A stretch of DNA of 64,000 nt from a virus. A program made the translations under genes and the position numbers. Shown here piece after piece: positions 7,157 through 15,558 of this stretch; the first letter of the stretch is position 1; each line of letters opens with the position of its first letter. The notes beneath the pieces are model-generated. The model saw only the letters and a program-made list of their open reading frames with translations, was not told the origin of the DNA and ran no database searches. Location of the stretch: positions 1 through 64,000 of IMG/VR virus record IMGVR_UViG_3300014494_000005. The stretch is one strand, 5' to 3'.

Positions 7157-7446
7157 CAATTTTTGTTATATTTTACTGCTCTTTTATACGTACCAACACT
7201 TCCAAACGGATTATGATTATATAATGATTTATCTGCGGTATATGCCGATATGTCAATCCAAATTTCATCACCGGATTTTAAATCAATCACAGATTTAGCA
7301 ATGCTATTGTTATCAACAAAACTATGTAGATTAACACAAGCAAGTCTTTTATTGGTATTCTGAAATCTAATTTCATAAAAATTGTTTCTTTTTACAATCT
7401 TATCAATCTTAAATAAACCAAAATTTCCGTTAAATTGAGTTTCCAT
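7156..7446 (-). CDS. Hypothetical protein, 96 aa
   Basis: Beta-rich basic protein starting METQFNGNFG; the middle contains GDEIWIDISAY, as in a small OB- or Sm-like barrel, but no family is assigned. A degenerate -7 box (TAATATTG on the minus strand, 7469-7476) lies upstream. It is translationally coupled to the 60-residue gene downstream. Confidence 0.5.
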   Translation of the reverse strand: METQFNGNFGLFKIDKIVKRNNFYEIRFQNTNKRLACVNLHSFVDNNSIAKSVIDLKSGDEIWIDISAYTADKSLYNHNPFGSVGTYKRAVKYNKN

Positions 7447-7527
7447 ATCGAAAATATTAAATATTATACAATATTACGAAAAATTATTTAAATTGTTGCA
7501 TAATTACAATACTTTTCCAAAACTAAT

Positions 7528-7538
7528 TTGTATTTATC
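7528..7538 (+). promoter_or_regulatory. GTATTTATC promoter-like motif, module 1
   Basis: TTGTATTTATC lies 17 nt before the ATG of the small RHH gene. The second module has CAGTATTTATC at nearly the same distance (19 nt), so the element appears to carry this motif with it. Confidence 0.45.
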
Positions 7539-7555
7539 TATACAATATATATACC

Positions 7556-7708
7556 ATGAAAGCAAATAAAGAAATGTATTCATTAAGAATACCGTCAGAA
7601 CAACTGAAGTATTTACGTGATACTGCAAAAAATAACTTTACTACAGTTACACAATTAATTTTGGACTTAGTAAATCAAAAAATGAAAAGTGATATAAAAT
7701 ATGAATAA
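7556..7708 (+). CDS. Ribbon-helix-helix-like DNA-binding protein, module 1
   Basis: 50 residues: a short strand (MYSLRIP), a helix (EQLKYLRDTA) and a final helix (TTVTQLILDLV), the Arc/MetJ-like ribbon-helix-helix order. The ATG at 7556 is preferred over an upstream TTG because it aligns with the paralogue at 12141. The stop overlaps the GIY-YIG start by 8 nt (ATGAATAA), giving strict coupling. Likely role: autoregulator of the endonuclease or DNA-binding partner; this is inferred from gene order. Confidence 0.6.
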   Translation: MKANKEMYSLRIPSEQLKYLRDTAKNNFTTVTQLILDLVNQKMKSDIKYE

Positions 7709-8534
7709 AATATGTGGAATTTATAAAATAACGTCACCATCGGGTAAAATTTATATCGGGCAATCGAGAAATATAAAACGAAGATTGAATGATTATATTA
7801 ATAATAGATGTTATGAACAATTATTAATATATCGTTCAATTAATAAATATGGTTGGAATATGCATAAATTTGAGGTAATTCATGAATGCACAGAACCAGA
7901 ATTAAATTATTTGGAAAAATATTATATAAAGTTTTACGATACATTTGATACAAAACATGGAATGAATTTAACAAGTGGTGGTGACCACATAAAACTTTCA
8001 AAAGAATCATTACGAAAAATTAGTGATAGTTCTAAGAATAGAATTGTTTCACAAGAAACTAGAGATAAATTTAGTAAAATTCATAAATGGAAAAAAATAT
8101 CTAAAGAACATAAATCAAGTTTAAGAAAATTTCATTTAGGTAAAAAACACACTAAAGAAAGTATTGAAAAGATGAGAATAATAAAATTAAATAAAAAACC
8201 ATCTAATGAAACAAAAGAAAAACTAAGAATTGTTAATACAGGAAAAAAACGTTCAGACATAACAAAAGAAAAAATAAGAAAATCAAAATTAGGAAATAAA
8301 ATATGGCTAGGTAAAAAACATTCTGAAGAAACCAAACAAAAATTAAGTGAAATTCATAAGAATAATTATGAAATTTATAACCAAAATAATGAATTGGTTC
8401 ATAAATTCAGAAATACCATTAGATTGGAATTAAAGAAATTAAATTTACCTCGTGAACGTTTTTGTGAAACATATAGAAGAAATGAAAAAATAAAAAATGG
8501 TAAATATAAGGATTGGTATATTATCAAACTATAA
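7701..8534 (+). CDS. GIY-YIG homing endonuclease with NUMOD3 repeats, module 1
   Basis: 277 residues. The N-terminal GIY-YIG nuclease domain has GIYKITSP and KIYIGQS, with the conserved arginine shortly after (RNIKRRL). A run of NUMOD3-type DNA-binding repeats (GKKHTKES, GKKRSD, GKKHSEETKQKL) follows, then a C-terminal DNA-binding segment ending KDWYIIKL. It is free-standing, not inside an intron, and converges on the helicase gene, ending one base from it. The closest relative visible is the gene at 12286-13131. Confidence 0.88.
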   Translation: MNKICGIYKITSPSGKIYIGQSRNIKRRLNDYINNRCYEQLLIYRSINKYGWNMHKFEVIHECTEPELNYLEKYYIKFYDTFDTKHGMNLTSGGDHIKLSKESLRKISDSSKNRIVSQETRDKFSKIHKWKKISKEHKSSLRKFHLGKKHTKESIEKMRIIKLNKKPSNETKEKLRIVNTGKKRSDITKEKIRKSKLGNKIWLGKKHSEETKQKLSEIHKNNYEIYNQNNELVHKFRNTIRLELKKLNLPRERFCETYRRNEKIKNGKYKDWYIIKL

Positions 8535-10022
8535 TTATTCATCAATTTTATTACATAATATGGTTGCAGTTAATTCGGGTCTTGTAAGGGCAGTATAAAA
8601 CAATTGATTTTTTTCACGTAACACCCAATTTTCTTCAAAATCGCTTAAGATGATTGTAACATGCTGATATGTAGACCCTTGCACTTTATGACAAGTTAAA
8701 AAATAGCCATAATCTAGGTCCTTGACAATAACTTCACCACTATTTCTAAGTCTACCATTTTGATATTTATCAATATTTTTCATTAATAAATTATTACGCC
8801 TGAATTCATAATATTTATTCCACATCTTCTTATTTGATTTTGCACAATCTTTAAAAAAATCGTGCATTTGTGCATATAAATGTAAATTTTTGTGGTTATT
8901 CGTATTAATAATAAAAACGTCTTCGAATTTAAATTTACCTTTGGGAAGGTCTTCACGAATTTTAACGGGATACCCACTAATTCCATAAGAATTTTCTTCT
9001 AAACCAGACTTTTCAATAACTCGATAATCAGCAGAATTTTGAATAATTATTTGATTTTGTCTATCATTTGTGATTGTTCGATATCCGCAAATAACATCAT
9101 TCACTTCAATAATATCTGCTTTATTTCCAAAAATTGCGGTTCTAACAACATTATTTGATTGCATTACAGTTTCATTTTTCCAAGCAATTCCTCGACAAAA
9201 ATTTATGTCTTTATTAAATTCTTCAGATGTGAATTTTTCCAAAACCATTTTTCTGAATTCTCTTTTATCTATAGTAAATATAATGCCCTCACCATTTATA
9301 TTAATATTAGTTTTTCTTGAAAAATTACCAGCATCAATACTCGTTAAATTATTTCTTATGATATCTGCAATCAATAATATGGGATTTGTGTCAGCTTGTC
9401 TCATAATTTCAGTGAGAATATATTTTTCAATATCTTCTTGAATAAAAACTGCAGATTCTTTTTCATTTATCGGAGGTAGCTGATGTGGGTCTCCTACGAA
9501 TAATACCTTTGTTCGACTATCTTTTGTTTTTTCTTTAATTAAATTAAAAAGGTCTTGATTTACCATTGAACTTTCATCCAAAATTACAAGGCTATAAAAT
9601 GTAATACGTGGTAAAGCGATTGGATTAAATTGAGGGAAGTTCGGTGAAAAATTTTCTAAATCCAAATCCGGACGTAAACCTAAAAGTGAGTGAAGGGTTT
9701 TGGATTCTTTTTCGGTAATATTTTGAATGATTCTGGTCGCCTTATGCGTGGGTGCTGATACTACAACACCATATCGATAATCATCTAATATTTTCTTTAT
9801 AATTGTTGATTTTCCACTACCAGCAGGTCCTTCAAGAGTAAAAAATGTTTTATCCTTTTCTTTTAGCCATTTCTTAATTCTTTGAATAGCTTCAAATTGT
9901 TGGTCATTAAATACAATTTTTTTACCATTTGGAAGAATTAGTTCATTATCAGCTACTGTTTCTTCTTCGTCTTCATTTAAAAAACTAAAAATATCATCAT
10001 TAGTTATCAATTCTTTACTCAT
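8535..10022 (-). CDS. Dda-like SF1B DNA helicase
   Basis: 495 residues. Walker A GPAGSGKST at 65-73, motif Ia SAPTHKA, Walker B VILDESSM, the GDPHQLPP motif III, and the C-terminal TCHKVQGST and YTALTRP motifs give the complete SF1B set of RecD2/T4 Dda helicases. Such helicases move 5' to 3' on single strands and act in replication initiation and recombination. The stop is adjacent to the inserted GIY-YIG gene, a common place for a free-standing homing endonuclease. The 5' end overlaps the upstream gene by 4 nt. Confidence 0.88.
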   Translation of the reverse strand: MSKELITNDDIFSFLNEDEEETVADNELILPNGKKIVFNDQQFEAIQRIKKWLKEKDKTFFTLEGPAGSGKSTIIKKILDDYRYGVVVSAPTHKATRIIQNITEKESKTLHSLLGLRPDLDLENFSPNFPQFNPIALPRITFYSLVILDESSMVNQDLFNLIKEKTKDSRTKVLFVGDPHQLPPINEKESAVFIQEDIEKYILTEIMRQADTNPILLIADIIRNNLTSIDAGNFSRKTNININGEGIIFTIDKREFRKMVLEKFTSEEFNKDINFCRGIAWKNETVMQSNNVVRTAIFGNKADIIEVNDVICGYRTITNDRQNQIIIQNSADYRVIEKSGLEENSYGISGYPVKIREDLPKGKFKFEDVFIINTNNHKNLHLYAQMHDFFKDCAKSNKKMWNKYYEFRRNNLLMKNIDKYQNGRLRNSGEVIVKDLDYGYFLTCHKVQGSTYQHVTIILSDFEENWVLREKNQLFYTALTRPELTATILCNKIDE

Positions 10023-10261
10023 TTTGTATTAGCTAAACTAAATAAATTATATAAAATATGTCTATCTATTATTTTTGCCATAAATGCTGCATTCCAATCA
10101 GGAAATTTTGGTTCAATATTATCTTCTGATAAATTATATGCAACTTCTTTTTCAAATTGTTTGATTTCTTCATCTGTCATTTTATTTAAGAAATCTGGAA
10201 ATTTATCGTTTCTAATGATTGGTTTTTTAATTAATTCTTCTATTTTAATTGTATATTCCAT
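10019..10261 (-). CDS. Hypothetical protein, 80 aa
   Basis: Acidic helical protein starting MEYTIKIEEL. Its TGA stop overlaps the helicase ATG (ATGA), so the two are coupled. No family is recognised. Confidence 0.55.
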   Translation of the reverse strand: MEYTIKIEELIKKPIIRNDKFPDFLNKMTDEEIKQFEKEVAYNLSEDNIEPKFPDWNAAFMAKIIDRHILYNLFSLANTK

Positions 10262-10264
10262 TCT

Positions 10265-10675
10265 TTATTTTTTAAGACATTTTAAAGCACTAATTAAACT
10301 TTCCAATACATTTGCATTATCGATATATCCAGCATCTTCTTCATTAAAGAATTCAACAGTATAATTATTACATCTACTATCATAATCAATATGGTCATAA
10401 ACATCACTATCAGTATTATCTTTACATTCATCATTTGCACATGAAATCAGTATTGCTCTTTCATTTTTTAGATTATATACAAAATAATAATAAGGTGTGT
10501 TTCCAGATTCTTCTGCAGAAACATCTTCTCTTTCAAAACCTAAAGATAATAAAGTTTTTTCAGTTATTGGAAATTCTTTTATTGTTTCTTTTTTAATTAA
10601 AATTATTTTTAATTCATTCATTGCATCCCAAAGTCTTTGATATGCTTCATTTAATAATTTTTCATTGCTTTTCAT
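10265..10675 (-). CDS. Hypothetical protein, 136 aa
   Basis: Soluble acidic protein starting MKSNEKLLNE, with a helical N-terminus and a C-terminal helix LESLISALKCLKK. No known domain. It belongs to the same minus-strand run as the helicase. Confidence 0.5.
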   Translation of the reverse strand: MKSNEKLLNEAYQRLWDAMNELKIILIKKETIKEFPITEKTLLSLGFEREDVSAEESGNTPYYYFVYNLKNERAILISCANDECKDNTDSDVYDHIDYDSRCNNYTVEFFNEEDAGYIDNANVLESLISALKCLKK

Positions 10676-10685
10676 ATTTTAACTA

Positions 10686-10853
10686 TTAATTTTCAGATGT
10701 AATTTTTAATTTTTTTAAACACTTTTTACATGTTACGGCTTCTTTAATAGATGTCCATTCTTCATAAAATTCCATTCCACAAGCTGTTAACGAATAATAA
10801 GTTTCTGTATCACTTTCATTTCCATTTATTGCAGTAGCATAATGTATTTTCAT
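10686..10853 (-). CDS. Small cysteine-pair protein, 55 aa
   Basis: ATG at 10851-10853, stop at 10686-10688. The product starts MKIHYATAIN, has one cysteine in LTACGMEF and a CxxC pair in VTCKKCLKK near the C-terminus, a pattern seen in small zinc-binding phage proteins. It sits between the 136-residue gene and the Nudix gene with spacings of under 12 nt. Confidence 0.55.
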   Translation of the reverse strand: MKIHYATAINGNESDTETYYSLTACGMEFYEEWTSIKEAVTCKKCLKKLKITSEN

Positions 10854-10860
10854 ATTTCAA

Positions 10861-11454
10861 TCATTTTATATAATTACTTTGATAAAATTCGATTGCTTTT
10901 TTTATTGTTTCATTATGATTAAATGCCCAATTAAGTTTTTTATCATATTTACAATAAAAATCTGAAATTGATATCCATTGAGCTAATTTTGTTTCATTAT
11001 TTGAATAATTTTCAACATAAATTGGAAGTCTTTCAAGATGTTCATGAAAATCATATACTGAAAGATATATAAATGAAACATTTTGGCGATGATTGCCCGG
11101 ATTATCTCTGATTTCTATAGGTTTTTCATTATTATTTGTGATTAGTAAGTCATTATAATCTGGAAGATATAAACTGGTTTCTTCATATACTTCTCTTATC
11201 ATTGATTCAAAAATATTTTCATTAAAGTCAACATAACCATACGGTAAGCAATATTTATTTTTTTCATCACGCATTTTATTTGACCTTTGGGTAATAAGTA
11301 CATGCATTCCACCAACTAATGGAATAATTAATACAACTCCAACTGTTGCAATAGACCTACTTATCCAATAATCAAGATTTATAATACCTTGATTTGATTT
11401 ATGTTTAATTATTAGATGTTCATTAGGAACATTATTAAATATAGGCTTATTCAT
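10861..11454 (-). CDS. Nudix hydrolase
   Basis: 197 residues. The Nudix box is complete at about residues 73-95 (GYVDFNE, then REVYEETS), giving the GX5EX7REUXEE pattern that binds Mg2+. The enzyme cleaves nucleoside diphosphates linked to another group; the substrate (oxidised nucleotide, NAD, capped RNA or ADP-ribose) cannot be told. It is followed downstream by the 55-residue gene. Confidence 0.8.
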   Translation of the reverse strand: MNKPIFNNVPNEHLIIKHKSNQGIINLDYWISRSIATVGVVLIIPLVGGMHVLITQRSNKMRDEKNKYCLPYGYVDFNENIFESMIREVYEETSLYLPDYNDLLITNNNEKPIEIRDNPGNHRQNVSFIYLSVYDFHEHLERLPIYVENYSNNETKLAQWISISDFYCKYDKKLNWAFNHNETIKKAIEFYQSNYIK

Positions 11455-11457
11455 AAA

Positions 11458-12021
11458 TTAAAATTTAACCCAACCATTAATAAAAGATAATGGAAGTTCA
11501 ATATAATTAATAATTCCACTCTCAGTATGTTCTTTAACTATTTCACCTATATTATTTAATTTTTCTCTTTCTAACCAATTAATTATTGATTGAATAACTT
11601 CTTCTTTTGAATCATTAGTTTTAAATTTACCAACACAACAATCCGAAACATCTTCATCGAAATAAAAAAACATAAATTTATTTGGTTTATTATTAGAATC
11701 ATAATTTTCTGCTTCAATTTCAGCAAGAATAACAATATCATCTCTAAAACAATTTAATTCAGTATGAAACATTTCGTTTTTACCTAATAAAATTTTATCT
11801 TTTAATTCACCTTTTGTATGATTATCATCGACTTTTTCATCATCTGGTGTATATCTATCGATTAAATAACACTTAATCGGATTAACATAATTAATAAATT
11901 CATTTAAAAATGTTGAAGATATATAACACCAAATAGTTCCATAAGGAATTGGATTATGTGCCACTTCTGATGGATAGTCAATACTTTCATTAAAGTAATT
12001 CCAAATTGTTTTATCTTTCAT
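11458..12021 (-). CDS. Hypothetical protein, 187 aa
   Basis: Soluble protein starting MKDKTIWNYF. It has two cysteine pairs in the middle (ELNCF, SDCCVG) but no recognised domain. It has its own host-type promoter (12042-12049) and a MKDK start behind AAAAATTATG; the Nudix gene follows 3 nt after its stop, so it leads that operon. Confidence 0.55.
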   Translation of the reverse strand: MKDKTIWNYFNESIDYPSEVAHNPIPYGTIWCYISSTFLNEFINYVNPIKCYLIDRYTPDDEKVDDNHTKGELKDKILLGKNEMFHTELNCFRDDIVILAEIEAENYDSNNKPNKFMFFYFDEDVSDCCVGKFKTNDSKEEVIQSIINWLEREKLNNIGEIVKEHTESGIINYIELPLSFINGWVKF

Positions 12022-12041
12022 AATTTTTATAATTTATAATA

Positions 12042-12049
12042 CAAAGATA
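12042..12049 (-). promoter_or_regulatory. Host-type promoter (TATCTTTG)
   Basis: Minus-strand TATCTTTG with TTG 21 nt upstream (12071-12073), 20 nt before the ATG of the gene at 11458-12021. Confidence 0.65.
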
Positions 12050-12110
12050 ATTATTATTTTTCTTTTAACGCAATTATTTTTTACAAATATAGAAATTTTT
12101 TAAATAAATA

Positions 12111-12135
12111 CAGTATTTATCTACATAATATGTAG
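12111..12135 (+). promoter_or_regulatory. Promoter-like motif plus palindromic operator candidate, module 2
   Basis: CAGTATTTATC (12111-12121) is followed directly by CTACATAATATGTAG (12121-12135), two 7-nt arms around one central A. The palindrome ends 5 nt before the RHH start codon. RHH repressors bind such short palindromes as paired dimers, so autoregulation is likely; binding itself is inferred. Confidence 0.5.
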
Positions 12136-12140
12136 ACAAT

Positions 12141-12293
12141 ATGAAAGAAAATAAAATTTTTTACACATTCAGAATTCATTCTAAACAATTAGTATATCTT
12201 AGAAAGAAAGCTAAGACTGAATTTACTACCGTTACACAACTAATTTTAGATTTAATAACCAAAGATATGAAAAATAATTTAAATAATGAATAA
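12141..12293 (+). CDS. Ribbon-helix-helix-like DNA-binding protein, module 2
   Basis: 50 residues starting MKENKIFYTFRI. It aligns end to end with the protein at 7556-7708, including the strand-helix-helix layout and the near-identical FTTVTQLILDL helix. It again overlaps the GIY-YIG start by 8 nt. The repeated pairing at two loci supports a functional unit rather than chance adjacency. Confidence 0.6.
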   Translation: MKENKIFYTFRIHSKQLVYLRKKAKTEFTTVTQLILDLITKDMKNNLNNE

Positions 12294-13131
12294 AATATGC
12301 GGAATTTATAAAATAACTTCACCTACTGGAAAGATTTATATTGGTCAGTCTGTTGATATAAATCGTAGATTAAATTCATATAAAAGTACAAAATGTAAAA
12401 GACAACCTAAATTATATAATTCAATCATAAAATATGGTTGGAATGCCCATGAATTTGAAATAATTTGTGAATGCGAAGAATCGAAACTTAATGAATTAGA
12501 AAAATATTATATTAAACAATTTAATTGTTTTGACACTAAAAATGGTATGAATTTAACAGATGGTGGTGACCATTTTAAATTTAATGAAAAATTTAGGGAA
12601 AGAATGCGTATATTTATGAAAGATAATAAATATTGGTTGGGTAAACATCATTCTGATGAAACCAAACAAAAATTAAGTATTGCAAGTAAGGGTAGAAAAC
12701 ACACAAAAGAAAGTATATTATTGGTTGCTAATAAAAATAGAGGACAAAAACGTTCTGATGAAACCAAACAAAAAATGAGAATGGCTCAGTTAGGAAAAAA
12801 ACATACTAAAGAATCAATATTAAAAATGTGTATCGCAAGTAAGGGTAGAAACTTGGGAATGAAATTTAGTGATGAAATTAAGAAAAAAATGAGTATTGCT
12901 CAATTAGGAAAAAAATTTTCTGAAGAAGCTAAACAGAAAATGAGTATGGCACATTCTAATAATTATGAAATTTATAATCAAAATAATGAATTAATTTATA
13001 AATTCAAAAGTAATATTAAAAAAGAATTAAAAAAGTTAAAATTACCTAGAGAATCTTTTTGTAATACGTACAAATATAATATAAAAATTAATAAAGGAAA
13101 GTATAAGGATTGGTATATAATTAAATTATAA
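12286..13131 (+). CDS. GIY-YIG homing endonuclease with NUMOD3 repeats, module 2
   Basis: 281 residues, closely similar to the gene at 7701-8534: GIYKITSPTGKIYIGQS at the N-terminus, the following RRLNSY arginines, several NUMOD3-type GKKHTKES/SDETKQK repeats, and the same terminal KDWYIIKL. Repeat number and order differ in the middle, which suggests divergence by repeat slippage. It is free-standing and converges on a nuclease-like gene at 13144. Confidence 0.88.
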   Translation: MNKICGIYKITSPTGKIYIGQSVDINRRLNSYKSTKCKRQPKLYNSIIKYGWNAHEFEIICECEESKLNELEKYYIKQFNCFDTKNGMNLTDGGDHFKFNEKFRERMRIFMKDNKYWLGKHHSDETKQKLSIASKGRKHTKESILLVANKNRGQKRSDETKQKMRMAQLGKKHTKESILKMCIASKGRNLGMKFSDEIKKKMSIAQLGKKFSEEAKQKMSMAHSNNYEIYNQNNELIYKFKSNIKKELKKLKLPRESFCNTYKYNIKINKGKYKDWYIIKL

Positions 13132-13143
13132 TTAATAATTCTT

Positions 13144-13641
13144 TTAAGAAACAATATCTATTTTATATTTCCTATAACTAAAAACTCTAGGCATAATACC
13201 CTCTCTTCTTAAAAGAGATAATAAAATACAACGTTCTTCTTTATAGTTATTAGATTGTATTTCAGGATTTTTAATTATAGTTATTTTACCTTCATTTGAG
13301 ACATAAAGAAGTCCCCATTTTTCAGGTAAATCATTTTCTTTTATAATTCCAATTGGACACATATAACTTCTAAATTCGCCTAGTCCTAGTTCAGGATATT
13401 TTCGCCAATATTTTTTCTTATCTACAAGAAAATCAGAACGAGACATTTTAACTTCAATTAATTGTGTTGAACGACTTGAAATTCCAAATGCATCTGGACA
13501 TTCACCAACACGGTCTAATTCACATACAACATATTGACATTTATGAAATGAATGAATTCCAGTATATCTAAGATATTTAGCAGCTTTAACACATAAATCT
13601 CTATGAGATAAATTATTAAATTTTGTTAATTTTTTCTTCAC
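13144..13641 (-). CDS. MmcB-like PD-(D/E)XK nuclease-fold protein
   Basis: 165 residues from a GTG start. The sequence PDAFGI followed by QLIEVKMS gives the D...ExK core of the PD-(D/E)XK nuclease fold, in the order seen in MmcB-family DNA-repair proteins, and the conserved YWRKYPE segment follows. Role: probably DNA repair or processing; activity is inferred from motif retention. A frame-shifted ATG lies 12 nt upstream and is not used. Confidence 0.6.
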   Translation of the reverse strand: MKKKLTKFNNLSHRDLCVKAAKYLRYTGIHSFHKCQYVVCELDRVGECPDAFGISSRSTQLIEVKMSRSDFLVDKKKYWRKYPELGLGEFRSYMCPIGIIKENDLPEKWGLLYVSNEGKITIIKNPEIQSNNYKEERCILLSLLRREGIMPRVFSYRKYKIDIVS

Positions 13642-13666
13642 TTTTCATTTGAATCTGCTTTAAAGG

Positions 13667-14041
13667 TTATTTTTTTGTTGTCATATAATTAATATATGAT
13701 TCAATATAAACATATGTATTATTTTTTTTACATAATTCTAAAAATTCTAAAATAACTTCTTCATTATTAAATGATATAATATATTCATATAAATCATGAA
13801 GAAAATACATTGGATGAAAATCTTTATTAGTAAAATGAGCAGAAGAATATTCTGGTTTTGCATAACTTCCTACACCGCCATCACTTAATTCATCTGTTTT
13901 ATGAATTTCAATTTTTACTCTTGCAAGTGTTATTGAAGAATGATTAGAATCTCCACAATCATCAGACCAATTTATAAATCCAAATTCTTTAAGAAGTATA
14001 TCAGTTAATAATAATTCACTAAATTCAAATGGATATTTCAT
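13667..14041 (-). CDS. Hypothetical protein, 124 aa
   Basis: Acidic protein starting MKYPFEFSEL, with histidines and aspartates in WSDDCGDSNHS near residue 25 but no recognised catalytic pattern. It sits between the zinc-finger protein gene and the MmcB-like gene on the same strand. Confidence 0.5.
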   Translation of the reverse strand: MKYPFEFSELLLTDILLKEFGFINWSDDCGDSNHSSITLARVKIEIHKTDELSDGGVGSYAKPEYSSAHFTNKDFHPMYFLHDLYEYIISFNNEEVILEFLELCKKNNTYVYIESYINYMTTKK

Positions 14042-14060
14042 AATTTTTTAAAATCTTTTT

Positions 14061-14648
14061 TTATTCTTTAATATATTTATCAATAAATGATTGAGAAACT
14101 TGTGGAAATCTTGATTTATCATAAATCGATTTATAATGTTGTCTTAAAACAGATAATTTTATATCAGTTCTTATCCATTTATTAAGTTCATATAGGGTTT
14201 CTGCATATGAATTTTCAAAAACCTGTATGGTTTCCATTTTCCAATCACGTTTATTTTCCGGATTATTTAAAATATCTTTTAAATATTTAAAAGCAATATA
14301 TAATATATTAGTTTGAGATATTGGTTTGGTTTTATATTTTTCCCATTCATTACTACATGAATTACAATGGTTTATTTCACGTGTATTTATTATCATAATA
14401 CCTTTGATATTAATAAAACTTATTTTAATATTAATATTGCCAGTATTTTGAACACAAACAATTCGATTTATAATATTTTTTCTACTTTTACATATTGGAC
14501 ACTGACCATCATGAAAAAGTTTATTATCTTGCTGTTCTTCAATTTCTTTACGTGCAATAACATCACATTTCTTCAAAACAATTTCTTTATTATTCTGAAG
14601 AAATGCTTTTTGTGTTTTATTAGGTAAATTTAAAATTTTACGTATCAT
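14061..14648 (-). CDS. Zinc-binding hypothetical protein, 195 aa
   Basis: Two cysteine pairs, CPICKSRK near residue 51 and CNSCSNEW near residue 98, form a likely zinc ribbon in the first half. The second half is helical. No named family is recognised; nucleic-acid binding is plausible. It ends just before the 124-residue gene and starts 1 nt after the PTH2-like gene's stop. Confidence 0.55.
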   Translation of the reverse strand: MIRKILNLPNKTQKAFLQNNKEIVLKKCDVIARKEIEEQQDNKLFHDGQCPICKSRKNIINRIVCVQNTGNINIKISFINIKGIMIINTREINHCNSCSNEWEKYKTKPISQTNILYIAFKYLKDILNNPENKRDWKMETIQVFENSYAETLYELNKWIRTDIKLSVLRQHYKSIYDKSRFPQVSQSFIDKYIKE

Positions 14649-14649
14649 A

Positions 14650-15219
14650 TCATGCTAGTTTTTTATCTCTAATTAATTCACGTAAGAATACGTTCTTAAT
14701 CCCACCAATGAAGCGTACCCATTCTTTATAATATTCTGGAAACATTTCTTGTAGTTTTTCCATGCTTTGTGTTTTAAGCATAATTATATTTTCTGCAGGT
14801 GCTGCTTCTTTTGCTTCGGGATACATTTTAATATCAAGAATATAATCCACAAAATCTGGATAATCTTTTCTGTTAAATACTCGTTCATCTACGATAAAAC
14901 ACAATGCAGTAAGTGCATCATTAAGGTCTGGTTCTTGAAAATAAGAAAATTGTATATCGTTTTGTTGTAAATCATCAGCAATTTGATTTAAACTACCCAT
15001 AACAATACCTTCAATATCTCTACGTTCATTTGTAGTACCACCATTTAAGATAATCCAAGTTTTCCAATTTCTTACAAAAATGATAAATTCTTCATCACTC
15101 CCATATTTATTAGCATATTCAAGTGCTGCATGACCACATTGTATACCAGCCTGAATACCAGTAAGTTGGTAAATTGTGAAGAAATACATTTTATATTCAA
15201 GTAATTTTTCTTCTTCCAT
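14650..15219 (-). CDS. PTH2-like peptidyl-tRNA hydrolase family protein
   Basis: 189 residues. The GIQAGIQCGHAALEYA segment (about 17-32) matches the Q-C-x-H-A-A helix of PTH2 proteins. A WIILNGGTT strand follows, then EPDLNDALTALCF, equivalent to the family's D-x-G/T-R-T region. PTH2 enzymes release peptides from peptidyl-tRNA; phage homologues are not characterised as far as I know. It is part of the tRNA-related gene set in this region. Confidence 0.6.
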   Translation of the reverse strand: MEEEKLLEYKMYFFTIYQLTGIQAGIQCGHAALEYANKYGSDEEFIIFVRNWKTWIILNGGTTNERRDIEGIVMGSLNQIADDLQQNDIQFSYFQEPDLNDALTALCFIVDERVFNRKDYPDFVDYILDIKMYPEAKEAAPAENIIMLKTQSMEKLQEMFPEYYKEWVRFIGGIKNVFLRELIRDKKLA

Positions 15220-15244
15220 ATTATTTTTTAATTATAGCTTATTA

Positions 15245-15463
15245 TTAAAATTGCCAACACATTCCAACACCATCACACATTTCACATAATTCTTTTTCTA
15301 AATAATTTCTTCCCGCTTTTGTTTTTCTTTCAGTTTTTATCTCCATTATATGTAATGAGATTATTCCAATATCTATTGGGTTTGGTAAATCAAAGTAATT
15401 TATTTTTTTGCCATAACCTTCACATTCAGGACATTGCTTATATATTTTACCTTTAAAACTCAT
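15245..15463 (-). CDS. DnaJ-type zinc-finger protein, 72 aa
   Basis: Two CxxCxGxG motifs, CPECEGYG near residue 11 and CEMCDGVG near residue 61, are the cysteine repeats of the DnaJ central zinc domain; there is no J-domain here. It may be a chaperone-like adaptor or a small RNA/protein-binding module. It has a host-type promoter (15500-15507) and leads an operon that continues into the PTH2-like gene. Confidence 0.6.
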   Translation of the reverse strand: MSFKGKIYKQCPECEGYGKKINYFDLPNPIDIGIISLHIMEIKTERKTKAGRNYLEKELCEMCDGVGMCWQF

Positions 15464-15499
15464 ATTATTATTTCAACTTATTTTTTATAATTAATGATA

Positions 15500-15507
15500 C
15501 AAAGATA
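15500..15507 (-). promoter_or_regulatory. Host-type promoter (TATCTTTG)
   Basis: Minus-strand TATCTTTG with TTG 18 nt upstream (15526-15528), about 37 nt before the start of the DnaJ-type zinc-finger gene. Confidence 0.6.
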
Positions 15508-15558
15508 TACAAAAATTGTAAATAACAATGCAATATTACGAAAAAAAATTAAATTTAA

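Noticed and set aside
7701-13131. Introns or inteins hosting the homing endonucleases.
   Set aside because: The genes next to each endonuclease are complete or read through without a split; only the 17-codon frame before 33617 leaves some doubt.
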